A DNA stretch of 64,000 bases from Streptomyces microflavus (GTDB lineage: Bacteria; Actinomycetota; Actinomycetes; Streptomycetales; Streptomycetaceae): positions 62,001-126,000 of the forward strand of contig NZ_BMUG01000016.1 in NCBI RefSeq assembly GCF_014650075.1, given 5' to 3'. Below are positions 48,927 through 58,979 of the stretch, one piece after another. Below the pieces are notes generated by a model. It had not been told where the DNA came from. It ran no database searches and saw only the letters and a program-made list of their open reading frames with translations. The first letter of the stretch is position 1. Every line of letters begins with the position of its first letter. The position numbers and the translations under genes were made by a program.

Positions 48927-51513
48927 GAACCACCCCCGCGCGCGGCAGTGAGCAGCGGACGGCCGCCCGTGCAGTGTCGAAGAACCAGGGACCATCCCCG
49001 CGGGCGCGGGGAGCAGTCTGCCTTCTTCGTCTCGACGATCACCGTCAGGGGACCATCCCCGCAGGCGCGGGGAGCAGACATCCTCAACGTGAAGATGAAG
49101 GACTGGGGGAGGACCCTCCCCGCGAGCGCGGGGAGCAGTGCTCGTCCTCGCCCTTCGTCTCGATGCGGTAGGGACCATCCCCGCACGCGCGGGGAGCAGT
49201 ACGGGCTGTCCGGCTCCCCTCGGCCCTGCCCGGGACCATCCCCGCACGCGCGGGGAGCAGGGGGAGATCCTCACGTTTGTCCCGTCGCTGCTGGGACCAT
49301 CCCCGCACGCGCGGGGAGCAGCCACAAGGGGCGCAGCGCGATCAGGCTCCGGCGGGACCATCCCCGCACGCGCGGGGAGCAGAGATTGGGAGATCCAACG
49401 TTGTGGATTGGATAGGGACCATCCCCGCACGCGCGGGGAGCAGCCGGCCGGGTCGATGTAATGCCGCCATCCGGTGGGACCATCCCCGCACGCGCGGGGA
49501 GCAGTTGTCGTCGGTGTCGACGACTGCTACGTCGAGGGGACCATCCCCGCACGCGCGGGGAGCAGGGATGAGTACGACCACGATGGAGCTTACGGAGAGA
49601 CCATCCCCGCATGCGCGGGGAGCAGGCCGCCAGCGTGGCGGCGAGCAGCGAGCAGACGGGACCATCCCCGCACGCGCGGGGAGCAGGACGTCGACAAGAT
49701 GACGTCGTCCCTGGGCCGGCGATCATCCCCGCGTGCGCGGGGAGCAGCATGGGTGGCACACCCTCATAGGGACCATCCCCGCGTGCGCGGGGAGCAGATG
49801 CGACGGGACGAACACGACGGACCCCCGGGGGGACCATCCCCGCGTGCGCGGGGAGCAGGAGCACAGGAATACGAGGGCGCTGACCGCCAGGGGACCATCC
49901 CCGCGTGCGCGGGGAGCAGAGGTTCAGGCCCGGGGGGATCGCCTCGATCTCGGGACCATCCCCGCGTGCACGGGGAGCAGACCTCACGAACGCGGGTGTA
50001 CGGGTCGGACGTGGGACCATCCCCGCGTGCACGGGGAGCAGTAGAAGTGGGCGTTGCCGTCGACCTCGGCCTTGGGACCATCCCCGCGTGCACGGGGAGC
50101 AGTGCACGGAGCGGACTTCGGGATCGCTCTCCGAGGGACCATCCCCGCGTGCACGGGGAGCAGAGAACGGGCGCGAGGACCTGGACGTGTCCGGTGGGAC
50201 CATCCCCGCGTGCACGGGGAGCAGGGCCCGTTCGGGGCGCCCACGAACCCCTTCAAGGGACCATCCCCGCGTGCACGGGGAGCAGGGCCTGCACCTCGAT
50301 CTGGAACTGGCGGCCCAGGGACCATCCCCGCGTGCACGGGGAGCAGGAGGCCGAGGTGAGGATGCCCTGGGCGATCAGGGGACCATCCCCGCGTGCACGG
50401 GGAGCAGAGTCACCGGGAAAAAGGACGGCTCGCAGCCGCGGGACCATCCCCGCCTGCACGGGGAGCAGTCATTGCGGCCGATCTCCCGGCCGATGGCCCG
50501 GGGACCATCCCCGCGTGCACGGGGAGCAGCAGGAAATTGATGCGCTTACCGGTCCGTCTTCGGGACCATCCCCGCGTGCACGGGGAGCAGGTCCTGTCCG
50601 GACTGACCGCCGCCGCCGTGGGGGGGACCATCCCCGCGTGCGCGGGGAGCAGACGAAGGGACCCGACATGAGCCACACCAGCGCGGGACCATCCCCGCGT
50701 GCGCGGGGAGCAGTAGGGAATCGGCAATGTTCGTGCCGGTTTCTGGGGACCATCCCCGCGTGCGCGGGGAGCAGCGCAAGCGGGCGCTGCGCCGAGCTGC
50801 CGGACGGGGACCATCCCCGCGTGCGCGGGGAGCAGCGGGGAAACAGGGGGCGTCCGCTGGTCAGGGCGGGACCATCCCCGCGTGCGCGGGGAGCAGGCCC
50901 ACTCCTGTGCACCGGCCGTGAGCAGGATGGGACCATCCCCGCGTGCGCGGGGAGCAGGTCGGCGGCCGCCCTCCCCCGCCCGGCGCGTTGGGACCATCCC
51001 CGCGTGCGCGGGGAGCAGCCGCCCTTGGTGAGGGTCGCCTGGATCGGGAGGGGACCATCCCCGCGTGCGCGGGGAGCAGAGCACGTACACCGACATCGCG
51101 AGCCTGGACGAGGGACCATCCCCGCGTGCGCGGGGAGCAGGCACAGAGTGTCGCCCACCACGGCCAGCGTGGGGGACCATCCCCGCGTGCGCGGGGAGCA
51201 GTCGACGATCCATCCGGCGCCGCCGGTGTTGGAGGGACCATCCCCGCGTGCGCGGGGAGCAGCCCGCCGCCGATGAGGCTGAGGGCTCCGCCGAGGGACC
51301 ATCCCCGCGTGCGCGGGGAGCAGGACGGGTCGCGCGGGCTCAGGTCCCCCGCGGTGGGACCATCCCCGCGTGCGCGGGGAGCAGGGCACCCCTGAAGGGT
51401 GGGAGCTGTTCGAGGTCTCGGCCGGGACCATCCCCGCGTGCGCGGGGAGCAGTGTCTTAATCGTCTCAGCGAACCGCAGAACTAGGGACCATCCCCGCGT
51501 GCGCGGGGAGCAG
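48927..51513 (-). CRISPR. CRISPR array D (type I-E), 43 repeats
   Basis: Repeat ends run from 48955 (degenerate) to 51513 with 42 spacers; most periods are 61 bp, with one short spacer (49748-49768, ~21 bp) and one long (51385-51423). Stem cores occur in blocks: ACGCGCG to 49686, GTGCGCG to 49919, GTGCACG from 49980 to 50590, then GTGCGCG to the leader. Since each new repeat is copied from the leader-proximal one, the blocks record successive point changes. Leader D and cas3 follow on the right. Confidence 0.97.
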
Positions 51514-51610
51514 TCTTCCTGACCTGCAGCGTTACAGAGGGAGGGTGCGATTCTCGAGCACTTTCATTGATTCCGGCATATCGCCCATTGCGCCTTTCTG
51601 GCTGCTTGCT
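51514..51610 (-). promoter_or_regulatory. CRISPR leader D, divergent from cas3
   Basis: TTCCTGACCTGCAGCGTTA and GCGATTCTCGAGCACTTTCA are conserved as in the other leaders. cas3 starts ~130 bp to the right in the opposite direction. Confidence 0.8.
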
Positions 51611-51739
51611 GTGTCAAGTCGCAGATGGTGGTGGCGCATCTTACGGTCGGACATCGGCCGACACGTGGTGGTCGGCGGAATGGCATCAGATTTTCTGATC
51701 AGGGCGTGTTGTTCGGTTGTTTGCCTGTATTTATCTGAC

Positions 51740-54661
51740 ATGGCTGATGAGGGTGGGGGCCGGTTAGGTCTCGGGGGGCGGCTGCGGGGTGCTGTTCGGC
51801 GGGTGTGGGCGAAGCATGACCGGGATGCCGAGGGCTGGCTGCCGTTGTGGCGGCATCTGGAGGACAGCGCTGCTGTGGCGGGGCTGCTGTGGGATGAGTG
51901 GCTGCCGGGGCGGGTTCGGGGTGTGATCGGGGCGTCGCTGCCCGGTGGGCTGGAGGACGGGCGGCGGCTGGTGGTGTGGCTGGCTGGTGTGCATGACATC
52001 GGGAAGGCGACGCCGGCGTTCGCGTGTCAGGTTGATCAGCTGGCTGACCGCATGCGGGATGTGGGCTTGGAGATGCGGACGCAGAAGCAGTTCGGCCCGG
52101 ATCGGAAGCTCGCTCCGCACGGTCTGGCGGGGCAGTTGCTGCTGGGGGAGTGGCTGGAGGAGCGGCACGGCTGGTCGGGGAGGCAGTCGGGTCAGTTTGC
52201 GGTGGTGGTGGGTGGTCATCATGGTGTGCCGCCGGAGCATGGGCAGATCAAGGCGTTGTATGACCGTCCGCATCTGCTGCGTACGCCGGGGCCGAGCCAG
52301 GGGGTGTGGCGGCGGGTCCAGGAGGAGCTTCTCGACGGGTGTGCGGAGGAGTTCGGCGTGGGGGAGCGGCTGGGTGTGTGGCGTTCGGTGCGGTTGCCGC
52401 AGCCGGTGCAGGTGCTGTTGAGCGCTGTGGTGATCGTGGCGGACTGGATCGCGAGTAATCCGGAGCTGTTTCCGTATTTTCCGCAGGAGGTGCCGCGTTC
52501 TGGTGAGGAGCGGGTGGCGGCAGCGTGGCGTGGGCTGAGTCTGCCGCCGCGCTGGGAGCCGTCGCTGCCGCCGGTGGATGCGGGGGAGTTGTTCGCAGCC
52601 CGGTTCGATCTTCCTGGTGGGGCGGTGGTGCGACCGGTGCAGGAGGCCGCGGTCCGGTTGGCGCATTCCATGCCGGCGCCGGGGCTGATGCTGATCGAGG
52701 CTCCGATGGGGGAGGGGAAGACCGAGGCGGCGCTGGCGGTGGCGGAGGTTTTCGCGGCGCGTTCCGGGGCGGGTGGAATGCTTTTCGCGCTGCCGACGAT
52801 GGCGACGGGCAATGCCATGTTTCCGCGGCTGCTGGACTGGCTGGAGAGGCTGCCGGCCGAGGGTGGGGCGCGGCTGTCTGTGTTGCTGGCGCACTCGAAG
52901 GCTGCGCTGAACGATGACTTCGCCGAGTTGCTGCGGGACAGTCGGCAGCCGATCGTCGCGGTCGATGTCGATGAGGATGTTTCCCCGTGGCGCCCTGCGG
53001 ATGCGGGTCGGGTGGCGCCGGCTGTGCTGGTGGCGCACGCGTGGCTGCGGGGGCGGAAGAAGGCGTTGCTGTCCTCGTTCGTCACGGGCACGGTGGACCA
53101 GTTGCTGTTCGCGGGGCTCAAGAGCCGTCATCTGGCGCTGCGTCATCTCGCGGTGGCGGGCAAGGTCGTGGTGATTGATGAGGCGCACGCTTACGACACG
53201 TATATGAGCGTCTATCTGGACCGGGTTCTGGAGTGGCTGGGGGCGTACGGCGTGCCGGTGGTGGTGCTGTCTGCGACGCTGCCGGCCGCTCGGCGCCGTG
53301 AGATGGCGGCCGCTTACGCAGGTGCCGGCCCTGAGGCGTTGGGTTTCAGTGAGGTGGAGGGGGCCACGAGGTACCCGCTGGTGACGTGTGTGGCGCCCGG
53401 GCGGGCCCCGGTGATCGAGTGTCCGGCGGTGTCGGGGCGGGGTGGGCGGGTGGTTGTGGAGCCGTTGGGCGACGAGCTGGAAGTGCTTGCGGAACGGCTT
53501 GGTTCGGAGCTCGTCGACGGCGGATGTGTGCTGGTGGTCCGTAACACGGTGCAGCGTGTCCTGGATACCGCGAAGGTCCTTCGTGCGCGTTTCGGCAAGG
53601 GGCAGGTGACGGTTGCGCATTCCCGGTTCGTCGATGTGGACCGGGCGATGAATGATGCCGGGCTGCTCGACCGGTTCGGGCCGCCCGGGAGGTCGGGTGG
53701 TGTACGGCCGGTGGGGCCGCACATCGTGGTGGCCAGTCAGGTCGCCGAGCAGTCCTTGGATGTGGACTTCGATCTTCTGGTGAGCGATCTGTGTCCTGTT
53801 GACCTGCTGCTGCAGCGTATGGGCCGCCTGCACCGCCACCAGCGCGGTGCCGGCCAGCTCCTGCGGCCGGCGGGGATGCGGGTGGCGCGGTGCCTGGTGA
53901 CGGGGGTGGACTGGGCCGGTGCTGTGCCTGTGCCGGTGCGGGGTTCTGTCGCGGTGTACGGGCAGTACAGCCTGCTGCGGTCGCTCGCCGTGCTGCGCCC
54001 GCACCTGGAGAGGGGCGGGCGTCCGGTGGGTCTGCCGCAGGACATCAGTGTGCTGGTGCAGGCGGCGTACGGGGAGCCGTCCCAGGTGCCCGGTGGGTGG
54101 GAAGAGGAATGGGCCCAGGCTCGGGGACGGCATGAGAAGCACCGGGCGGATCAGGCGGAGCGGGCCGGCCGGTTCCGGATTGATGCGGCTGGGCGGGCGG
54201 GGCGGCCGCTGATCGGCTGGGTGTCCGGCGGGGGCGGGGACGCCGACGATACGCGGGCCGGGCGGGCTCAGGTCCGTGACAGCCAGGAGACGCTGGAAGT
54301 TCTCGTTGTGCAGCGGCTGGCGGACGGGCGGCTGGTCACGCTGCCCTGGCTGGCGAAAGACGGCCGGGGGCGCGTGCGTGGCGGCCTCGACCTGCCTGTG
54401 GACCGGTGCCCGTCCCCTGCGGCGGCGCGGGCTGCGGCGAGTAGCGGACTTCGGCTTCCGGTGCAGTTCTCGGCGCCCGAGGTGATGGACCGGGCGATCG
54501 CCGAGCTGGAGAAGTTCTTCGTCCCGGCGTGGCAGTCCAAGGACAGCCACTGGCTGGCCGGGCAGCTGATTCTCGTTCTCGACGCCGATTGTCAGACCCA
54601 ACTGGCAGGCTTCAGCCTCCAGTACAGCGAAAGTGATGGACTTGAGGTGACCCGTGTCTGA
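51740..54661 (+). CDS. cas3: Cas3 helicase-nuclease
   Basis: A 973-residue protein. The HD nuclease occupies residues ~20-260, with HDIGK at 85-89 and GGHHGVPPEHGQ near 160. The SF2 helicase follows, with Walker A APMGEGKTEAA near 320-330, DEAH at 479-482, SATLP near 515 and QRMGRLHRH near 690. Cas3 is recruited to the Cascade R-loop, where it nicks and unwinds target DNA. The ATG at 51740 is chosen because the upstream frame runs through the CRISPR leader; it has no ribosome site, but TATTTA ends 6 bases before it, so the mRNA may be leaderless. The next gene overlaps its stop. Confidence 0.95.
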   Translation: MADEGGGRLGLGGRLRGAVRRVWAKHDRDAEGWLPLWRHLEDSAAVAGLLWDEWLPGRVRGVIGASLPGGLEDGRRLVVWLAGVHDIGKATPAFACQVDQLADRMRDVGLEMRTQKQFGPDRKLAPHGLAGQLLLGEWLEERHGWSGRQSGQFAVVVGGHHGVPPEHGQIKALYDRPHLLRTPGPSQGVWRRVQEELLDGCAEEFGVGERLGVWRSVRLPQPVQVLLSAVVIVADWIASNPELFPYFPQEVPRSGEERVAAAWRGLSLPPRWEPSLPPVDAGELFAARFDLPGGAVVRPVQEAAVRLAHSMPAPGLMLIEAPMGEGKTEAALAVAEVFAARSGAGGMLFALPTMATGNAMFPRLLDWLERLPAEGGARLSVLLAHSKAALNDDFAELLRDSRQPIVAVDVDEDVSPWRPADAGRVAPAVLVAHAWLRGRKKALLSSFVTGTVDQLLFAGLKSRHLALRHLAVAGKVVVIDEAHAYDTYMSVYLDRVLEWLGAYGVPVVVLSATLPAARRREMAAAYAGAGPEALGFSEVEGATRYPLVTCVAPGRAPVIECPAVSGRGGRVVVEPLGDELEVLAERLGSELVDGGCVLVVRNTVQRVLDTAKVLRARFGKGQVTVAHSRFVDVDRAMNDAGLLDRFGPPGRSGGVRPVGPHIVVASQVAEQSLDVDFDLLVSDLCPVDLLLQRMGRLHRHQRGAGQLLRPAGMRVARCLVTGVDWAGAVPVPVRGSVAVYGQYSLLRSLAVLRPHLERGGRPVGLPQDISVLVQAAYGEPSQVPGGWEEEWAQARGRHEKHRADQAERAGRFRIDAAGRAGRPLIGWVSGGGGDADDTRAGRAQVRDSQETLEVLVVQRLADGRLVTLPWLAKDGRGRVRGGLDLPVDRCPSPAAARAAASSGLRLPVQFSAPEVMDRAIAELEKFFVPAWQSKDSHWLAGQLILVLDADCQTQLAGFSLQYSESDGLEVTRV

Positions 54662-56357
54662 AACACCATCGGGAACGGCCGGCAGCGGCCCGTTATCGTT
54701 CGACCTGACCAGCCGCCCGTGGATCGGAGTCCTGCGCTGCGACGGCGTGCAGGAAGAGATGTCGCTGCGCACGGTGTTCGCCGAGGCCGGGAGGGTGCGG
54801 CGGCTGGTGGGAGACCTGCCCACCCAGGAGTTCGCCCTTCTGCGGCTGCTCCTGGCCATCGCCCACGATGCGCTGGAGGGCCCCCGGGACATCGATCACT
54901 GGGCGGATCTGTGGGACGACGAGGAGTGTTTCGCTCCCGTCGACGCCTACGTGACCGAACACCGGCACCGGCTGGACCTGCTGGACGTCACAGCCCCGTT
55001 CTTCCAGGTCGCGGGTCTGCGGACGGGCAAGGGCGAGGTGGCGTCCCTCAACCGGATCGTCGCGGATGTCCCGAACGGGGAGCCGTTCTTCACCTCACGG
55101 ATGCCCGGGGTGGACCGTCTCGGATTCGCCGAAGCAGCCAGATGGGTCGTGCACGCCCACGCCTTCGACACCTCCGGTATCAAGAGCGGCACCGAAGGGG
55201 ATGACCGGGTCAAGGGCGGCAAGGTCTACCCGCTCGGGGTCGGCTGGTCGGGAAACCTGGGCGGTGTGTTCGCCGAGGGCCATACGCTGCGCGAGACGCT
55301 TCTGCTGAACCTGGTCGCCGCGGACACGAACGGCCTGCGTTTCGACTCCGGTGACCGGCCCGCATGGCGGCGGGACCCCGACGGGCCCGGCGTCCTGGAC
55401 GGCCGGCAGCCGAGCGGGGTCCGCGACCTGTACACCTGGCAGTCACGGCGTCTGCGGCTGCACTTCGACCACAACGGTGTGCACGGTGTCGTCCTCGGCT
55501 ACGGCGACCCCCTCGGCGCCCACAACCTCCACACCCGTGAGCCGATGACCGCCTGGCGGCGGAGCCCGGCCCAGGAGAAGAAGCGCGGCGAACCGCTGGT
55601 GTACCTGCCCCGCGAGCACGATCCGGCGCGGGCGGCATGGCGGGGCCTCGCCTCGCTGATCTCCGGCCGCACCGAATCCTCACAGGGGGCGGAGGCCGCC
55701 CCGTTCCTGCGGCCAGGAGTCCTGGAGTGGGTCTCCCGCCTGACCACCGAAGGGGTACTGGAGCGCAGCTTCCTGATCCGGACCCGGGTGATCGGCGCGG
55801 TGTACGGGACGCAGCAGTCCGTGATCGACGAGATCGCTGACGACCGGCTGGCCATGGGCGTGGTGCTGCTCCACGACCGGGACCGGGCGTACGGGACACA
55901 GGCCATCGACGCGGTCGCTGACGCGGAGGGCGCGGTCACCGCTTTCGGTGACCTGGCCACGGATCTGGCCCGCGCGGCCGGTGCTGAGTCCGACGGACCC
56001 CGTGCCACGGCCCGCGATCAGGGGTTCGGTGCCCTGGACGGCCCCTACCGTGCGTGGCTCGCCGCCCTCGCCGACGCCCAGGACCCCTACCTGGCGCGGG
56101 AGGAATGGAAAGAACAGGTCCGCCGCACCGTTGAGCAGCTGGGTGCCCGGCTCCTGGCCGCGGCCGGGGAGGCCGCCTGGACCGGGCGGACCGTGCCCGC
56201 CAAACAGGGATCCCAGTGGCTCAACTCCGCCTTGGCCGAATCCTGGTTCCGTGCCCGCCTCGCCAAAACCCTCGGCACCCCGCAGGCCTGTGCCGCGACG
56301 GCAGGCGGTGGCGCCGCACCGCCCTCCGAAGACCTCACCCCGAAGGTGCCCGCATGA
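54654..56357 (+). CDS. casA: Cascade large subunit Cas8e (Cse1/CasA)
   Basis: A 567-residue protein with the Cse1 hallmarks FDLTSRPWIGVLRCDG (residues 14-29) and FALLRLLLAIAHDAL, and a C-terminal four-helix region (LGARLLAAAGEAAWTGRTVPAK). In type I-E, it recognises the PAM and recruits Cas3. GTG at 54654 overlaps the end of cas3 (GTGTCTGA), and the stop overlaps casB (ATGA). Length is at the upper end for the family, in which ~500-560 is usual. Confidence 0.93.
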   Translation: MSETPSGTAGSGPLSFDLTSRPWIGVLRCDGVQEEMSLRTVFAEAGRVRRLVGDLPTQEFALLRLLLAIAHDALEGPRDIDHWADLWDDEECFAPVDAYVTEHRHRLDLLDVTAPFFQVAGLRTGKGEVASLNRIVADVPNGEPFFTSRMPGVDRLGFAEAARWVVHAHAFDTSGIKSGTEGDDRVKGGKVYPLGVGWSGNLGGVFAEGHTLRETLLLNLVAADTNGLRFDSGDRPAWRRDPDGPGVLDGRQPSGVRDLYTWQSRRLRLHFDHNGVHGVVLGYGDPLGAHNLHTREPMTAWRRSPAQEKKRGEPLVYLPREHDPARAAWRGLASLISGRTESSQGAEAAPFLRPGVLEWVSRLTTEGVLERSFLIRTRVIGAVYGTQQSVIDEIADDRLAMGVVLLHDRDRAYGTQAIDAVADAEGAVTAFGDLATDLARAAGAESDGPRATARDQGFGALDGPYRAWLAALADAQDPYLAREEWKEQVRRTVEQLGARLLAAAGEAAWTGRTVPAKQGSQWLNSALAESWFRARLAKTLGTPQACAATAGGGAAPPSEDLTPKVPA

Positions 56358-57046
56358 CCACCACCGTCACCCCTCTGACCGCCCGGCAACGCGTACAAGA
56401 AGCCACCGAGGACCTCATCGGCCCGTTGCAGCGGGACCTGCTCGCCGACCGGTCGCACGCCGTCGCCGCCCTGGCCCGCCTGCGCCGGGGGGCGGGCAAG
56501 GACACCTCCCAGGTCCCCGACCTGTGGGGCCTGGTCGACATCGGTCCCCTCCACGACCGGCCGAAGGACGGCGGCAGGCCCCTCACCGAAGGCGAACTCA
56601 CGCACGCCGAGGACGCGGTACACACCGCGCTGACCCTGTGGGCCCTGCACCAGCAGTCCCGCGGCCAGGGCATGCACCAAAGCGGCCGACCCCCCGCCCA
56701 CCGCGGACTCGGAGCAGCGGTACGCCAGCTGATGCCGCCCGGCGAGATCGCCGAACCCGTCCGCAAACGCCTCGTGAGGGCCGGCACCGCACCCGACCTC
56801 CCGCAACTGGCCCAACGCCTGCGCGACATCGTGCTGCTGCTGCGCCAGCAGGACATCCCCCTCGACTACGCGCTCCTCGCGGCGCAGCTCTACCAGTGGC
56901 AGGCCCCCGGCGGCCGGGACACCGTCCGCCGCGCCTGGGGCCGCTCCTTCCACGCCTACCGCGGACCGCAGAACACCTCCAAGACCGGTGCCCCGGACGA
57001 CGCCGCACCGGACCACGACCACACCGCTGACAAGGACGCCTCGTGA
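56354..57046 (+). CDS. casB: Cascade small subunit Cse2 (CasB)
   Basis: A 230-residue, all-helical protein. LARLRRGAGKDTSQVPDLWGLV near residues 35-60 and RGLGAAVRQL near 115 match Cse2. Two copies line the Cascade belly and stabilise the R-loop. It overlaps casA (ATGA) and casC (GTGA). The C-terminal ~20 residues are charged and disordered (DDAAPDHDHTADKDAS). Confidence 0.92.
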   Translation: MTTTVTPLTARQRVQEATEDLIGPLQRDLLADRSHAVAALARLRRGAGKDTSQVPDLWGLVDIGPLHDRPKDGGRPLTEGELTHAEDAVHTALTLWALHQQSRGQGMHQSGRPPAHRGLGAAVRQLMPPGEIAEPVRKRLVRAGTAPDLPQLAQRLRDIVLLLRQQDIPLDYALLAAQLYQWQAPGGRDTVRRAWGRSFHAYRGPQNTSKTGAPDDAAPDHDHTADKDAS

Positions 57047-58245
57047 CGACCCGCATCTACATCGACGTGCACGCCCTGCAGACCGTGCCGCCCAGCAACC
57101 TCAACCGTGACGACACCGGTGCCCCGAAGTCCGCCGTCTACGGCGGTGTGCCCCGTGCCCGGGTGTCCAGCCAGGCATGGAAGCGTGCCACACGCGCCTA
57201 CTTCAGTGACGAGCACCTGCTGGAGCCCAGCGAGCTCGGCGTACGGACGAAGAAGGTCGCCGAGGTCCTCGCCGAACGCATCAGTGCCCTCGACCCCGCC
57301 ATCGAGCGGGCCGATGCCCTGCAGACCGCCGCCGTCGTGATCGAGAACGCCACCGGCTCGAAGATCGAAGTACCCAAACGGAACGCGGACGCCGCGAAGG
57401 ACAGCGAGGAGCAGCCGCCCCCGCAGTCGAAGTACCTCATGTTCCTCAGCGCCCGCCAGCTCGACAGCCTGGCCGCCCTCGGCGTAGAGGGCGCACCGGA
57501 CATCAAGGGCTACTTCAAGGACAAGGCGCACAAGGCCCGGGCGAAGGAGATCGCCGACACCCGGCACTCCGTCGACATCGCCCTCTTCGGGCGGATGGTC
57601 GCCGACTCCGCCGACATCAACGTCGACGCGGCCGTCCAGGTCGCCCACGCGATCAGCGTCCACCGCGTCGAGAACGAGTCCGACTACTACACCGCGGTCG
57701 ACGACCGGAACACCGACGCCGAGCCGGGCGCCGGAATGATCGGGACGGTCGACTTCAACTCCGCCACCCTCTACCGCTACGCGGCACTCGGCGTCCACCA
57801 GCTCGCCGACAACCTCGGCCAAGGGCTGCGCGAGGACGAACCGGTCACCACCCCGGTCCGGCGGGCGGTGGAGGCGTTCGTGCACGGCTTCGTCGCGTCC
57901 CTGCCCACCGGGAAGATCAACACCTTCGGGCACCACACCCTGCCCGACGCGGTCATCGTGAAACTCCGCACCACCCGCCCCATCAGCTTCGTCGCCGCGT
58001 TCGAGGAACCCGTACGGGCCGACCAGACCAGCGGCCACGTCAAAGAGGCCTCCGCCCGCCTGGCCGAGTACATCCCCGACATCGAACGCGCCTACGGAGA
58101 CGAGGAGTCCACCCTCACCTGGGTTCTCCGGGTCGGCCCGAACACCGCAAAGCTCACCGGAATCGGCGAAGAGGCCACCAACCTGACTGCCCTCGTCTCC
58201 CACGTCGGCCAGGCCGTCGCCGACCACCTGGAAAAGCCCGCATGA
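57043..58245 (+). CDS. casC: Cascade backbone Cas7e (Cse4/CasC)
   Basis: A 400-residue RAMP protein. It starts TRIYIDVHALQTVPPSNLNRDDTGAPKSAVYGGVPRARVSSQAWKRATR, the characteristic N-terminus of Cas7e, and contains HSVDIALFGRMVAD. Six copies form the crRNA-binding filament. GTG at 57043 overlaps casB, and the stop overlaps casD. Confidence 0.95.
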   Translation: MTTRIYIDVHALQTVPPSNLNRDDTGAPKSAVYGGVPRARVSSQAWKRATRAYFSDEHLLEPSELGVRTKKVAEVLAERISALDPAIERADALQTAAVVIENATGSKIEVPKRNADAAKDSEEQPPPQSKYLMFLSARQLDSLAALGVEGAPDIKGYFKDKAHKARAKEIADTRHSVDIALFGRMVADSADINVDAAVQVAHAISVHRVENESDYYTAVDDRNTDAEPGAGMIGTVDFNSATLYRYAALGVHQLADNLGQGLREDEPVTTPVRRAVEAFVHGFVASLPTGKINTFGHHTLPDAVIVKLRTTRPISFVAAFEEPVRADQTSGHVKEASARLAEYIPDIERAYGDEESTLTWVLRVGPNTAKLTGIGEEATNLTALVSHVGQAVADHLEKPA

Positions 58246-58979
58246 GCGTCCTCACCCTGCTGCTGGCCGGCCCCCTGCAAGCCTGGGGGGCCTCCGCCCG
58301 CTTCACCCGCCGCACCACCGAAGCAGCCCCCACCAAAAGCGGCGTCATCGGCATCCTCGCCGCCGCCCAAGGCATCCAGCGCGGCGACGACACCCACCTC
58401 GCCGAACTCGCGGCCCTGCGCTTCGGCGTCCGCATCGACCAGCCCGGCACCCGCGTCCGCGACTTCCAGACCGCCCACCACCGCATCACCGACAAATCAA
58501 TGCCGCTCTCCGAACGGTTCTACCTCGCCGACGCCGTCTTCACCGCCGCCGTCGAAGGCGACCACACCCTTCTGGCCACCCTCCACAACGCCCTGCGCAA
58601 CCCCGTCTACCCACCGTTCCTGGGCCGCCGCTCCTGCCCGCCCGCCCACCCGGTCGAACTCGCCATCCACGACACCACCCTCACCCGGGCTCTACGCGAC
58701 GAACCCTGGCACGCCGCCCACTGGTACCAGAAACTCCACCGCACCACCCACACCGTCCCCCTCGTGATCCTCCGCGACGCCAACCCCGGCGAACGCAACG
58801 GCGACACGCTGCCCGACCACCCCCTCAGCTACGCCGCCGAACACCGCCGCCACGCCCTGCGAACCGTCGTGAGCGAAACCGTCGACATCCCCAACCCGCG
58901 AGCTCACGCCCGGCAGCCTGCCCGCCGCCAGCCCGTACCGCACCACGACCCGTTCGGTCCGCTGGAGGACACCCTCTGA
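58242..58979 (+). CDS. casD: Cascade subunit Cas5e (CasD)
   Basis: A 245-residue RAMP protein. LTLLLAGPLQAWGASARFTRRTTEAAPTKSGVIGILAAAQGI is the standard Cas5e start, and FLGRRSCPPAHPVEL matches the palm. It caps the 5' handle of the crRNA. ATGA overlap with casC, TGATG overlap with casE. The C-terminal ~25 residues are Pro/His-rich and extend the usual length. Confidence 0.94.
   Translation: MSVLTLLLAGPLQAWGASARFTRRTTEAAPTKSGVIGILAAAQGIQRGDDTHLAELAALRFGVRIDQPGTRVRDFQTAHHRITDKSMPLSERFYLADAVFTAAVEGDHTLLATLHNALRNPVYPPFLGRRSCPPAHPVELAIHDTTLTRALRDEPWHAAHWYQKLHRTTHTVPLVILRDANPGERNGDTLPDHPLSYAAEHRRHALRTVVSETVDIPNPRAHARQPARRQPVPHHDPFGPLEDTL

Noticed and set aside
51764..54892. A 1042-codon minus-strand frame opposite cas3
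   Set aside because: cas3 has all its motifs on the plus strand; the opposite frame has only low-complexity Arg/His/Pro sequence.
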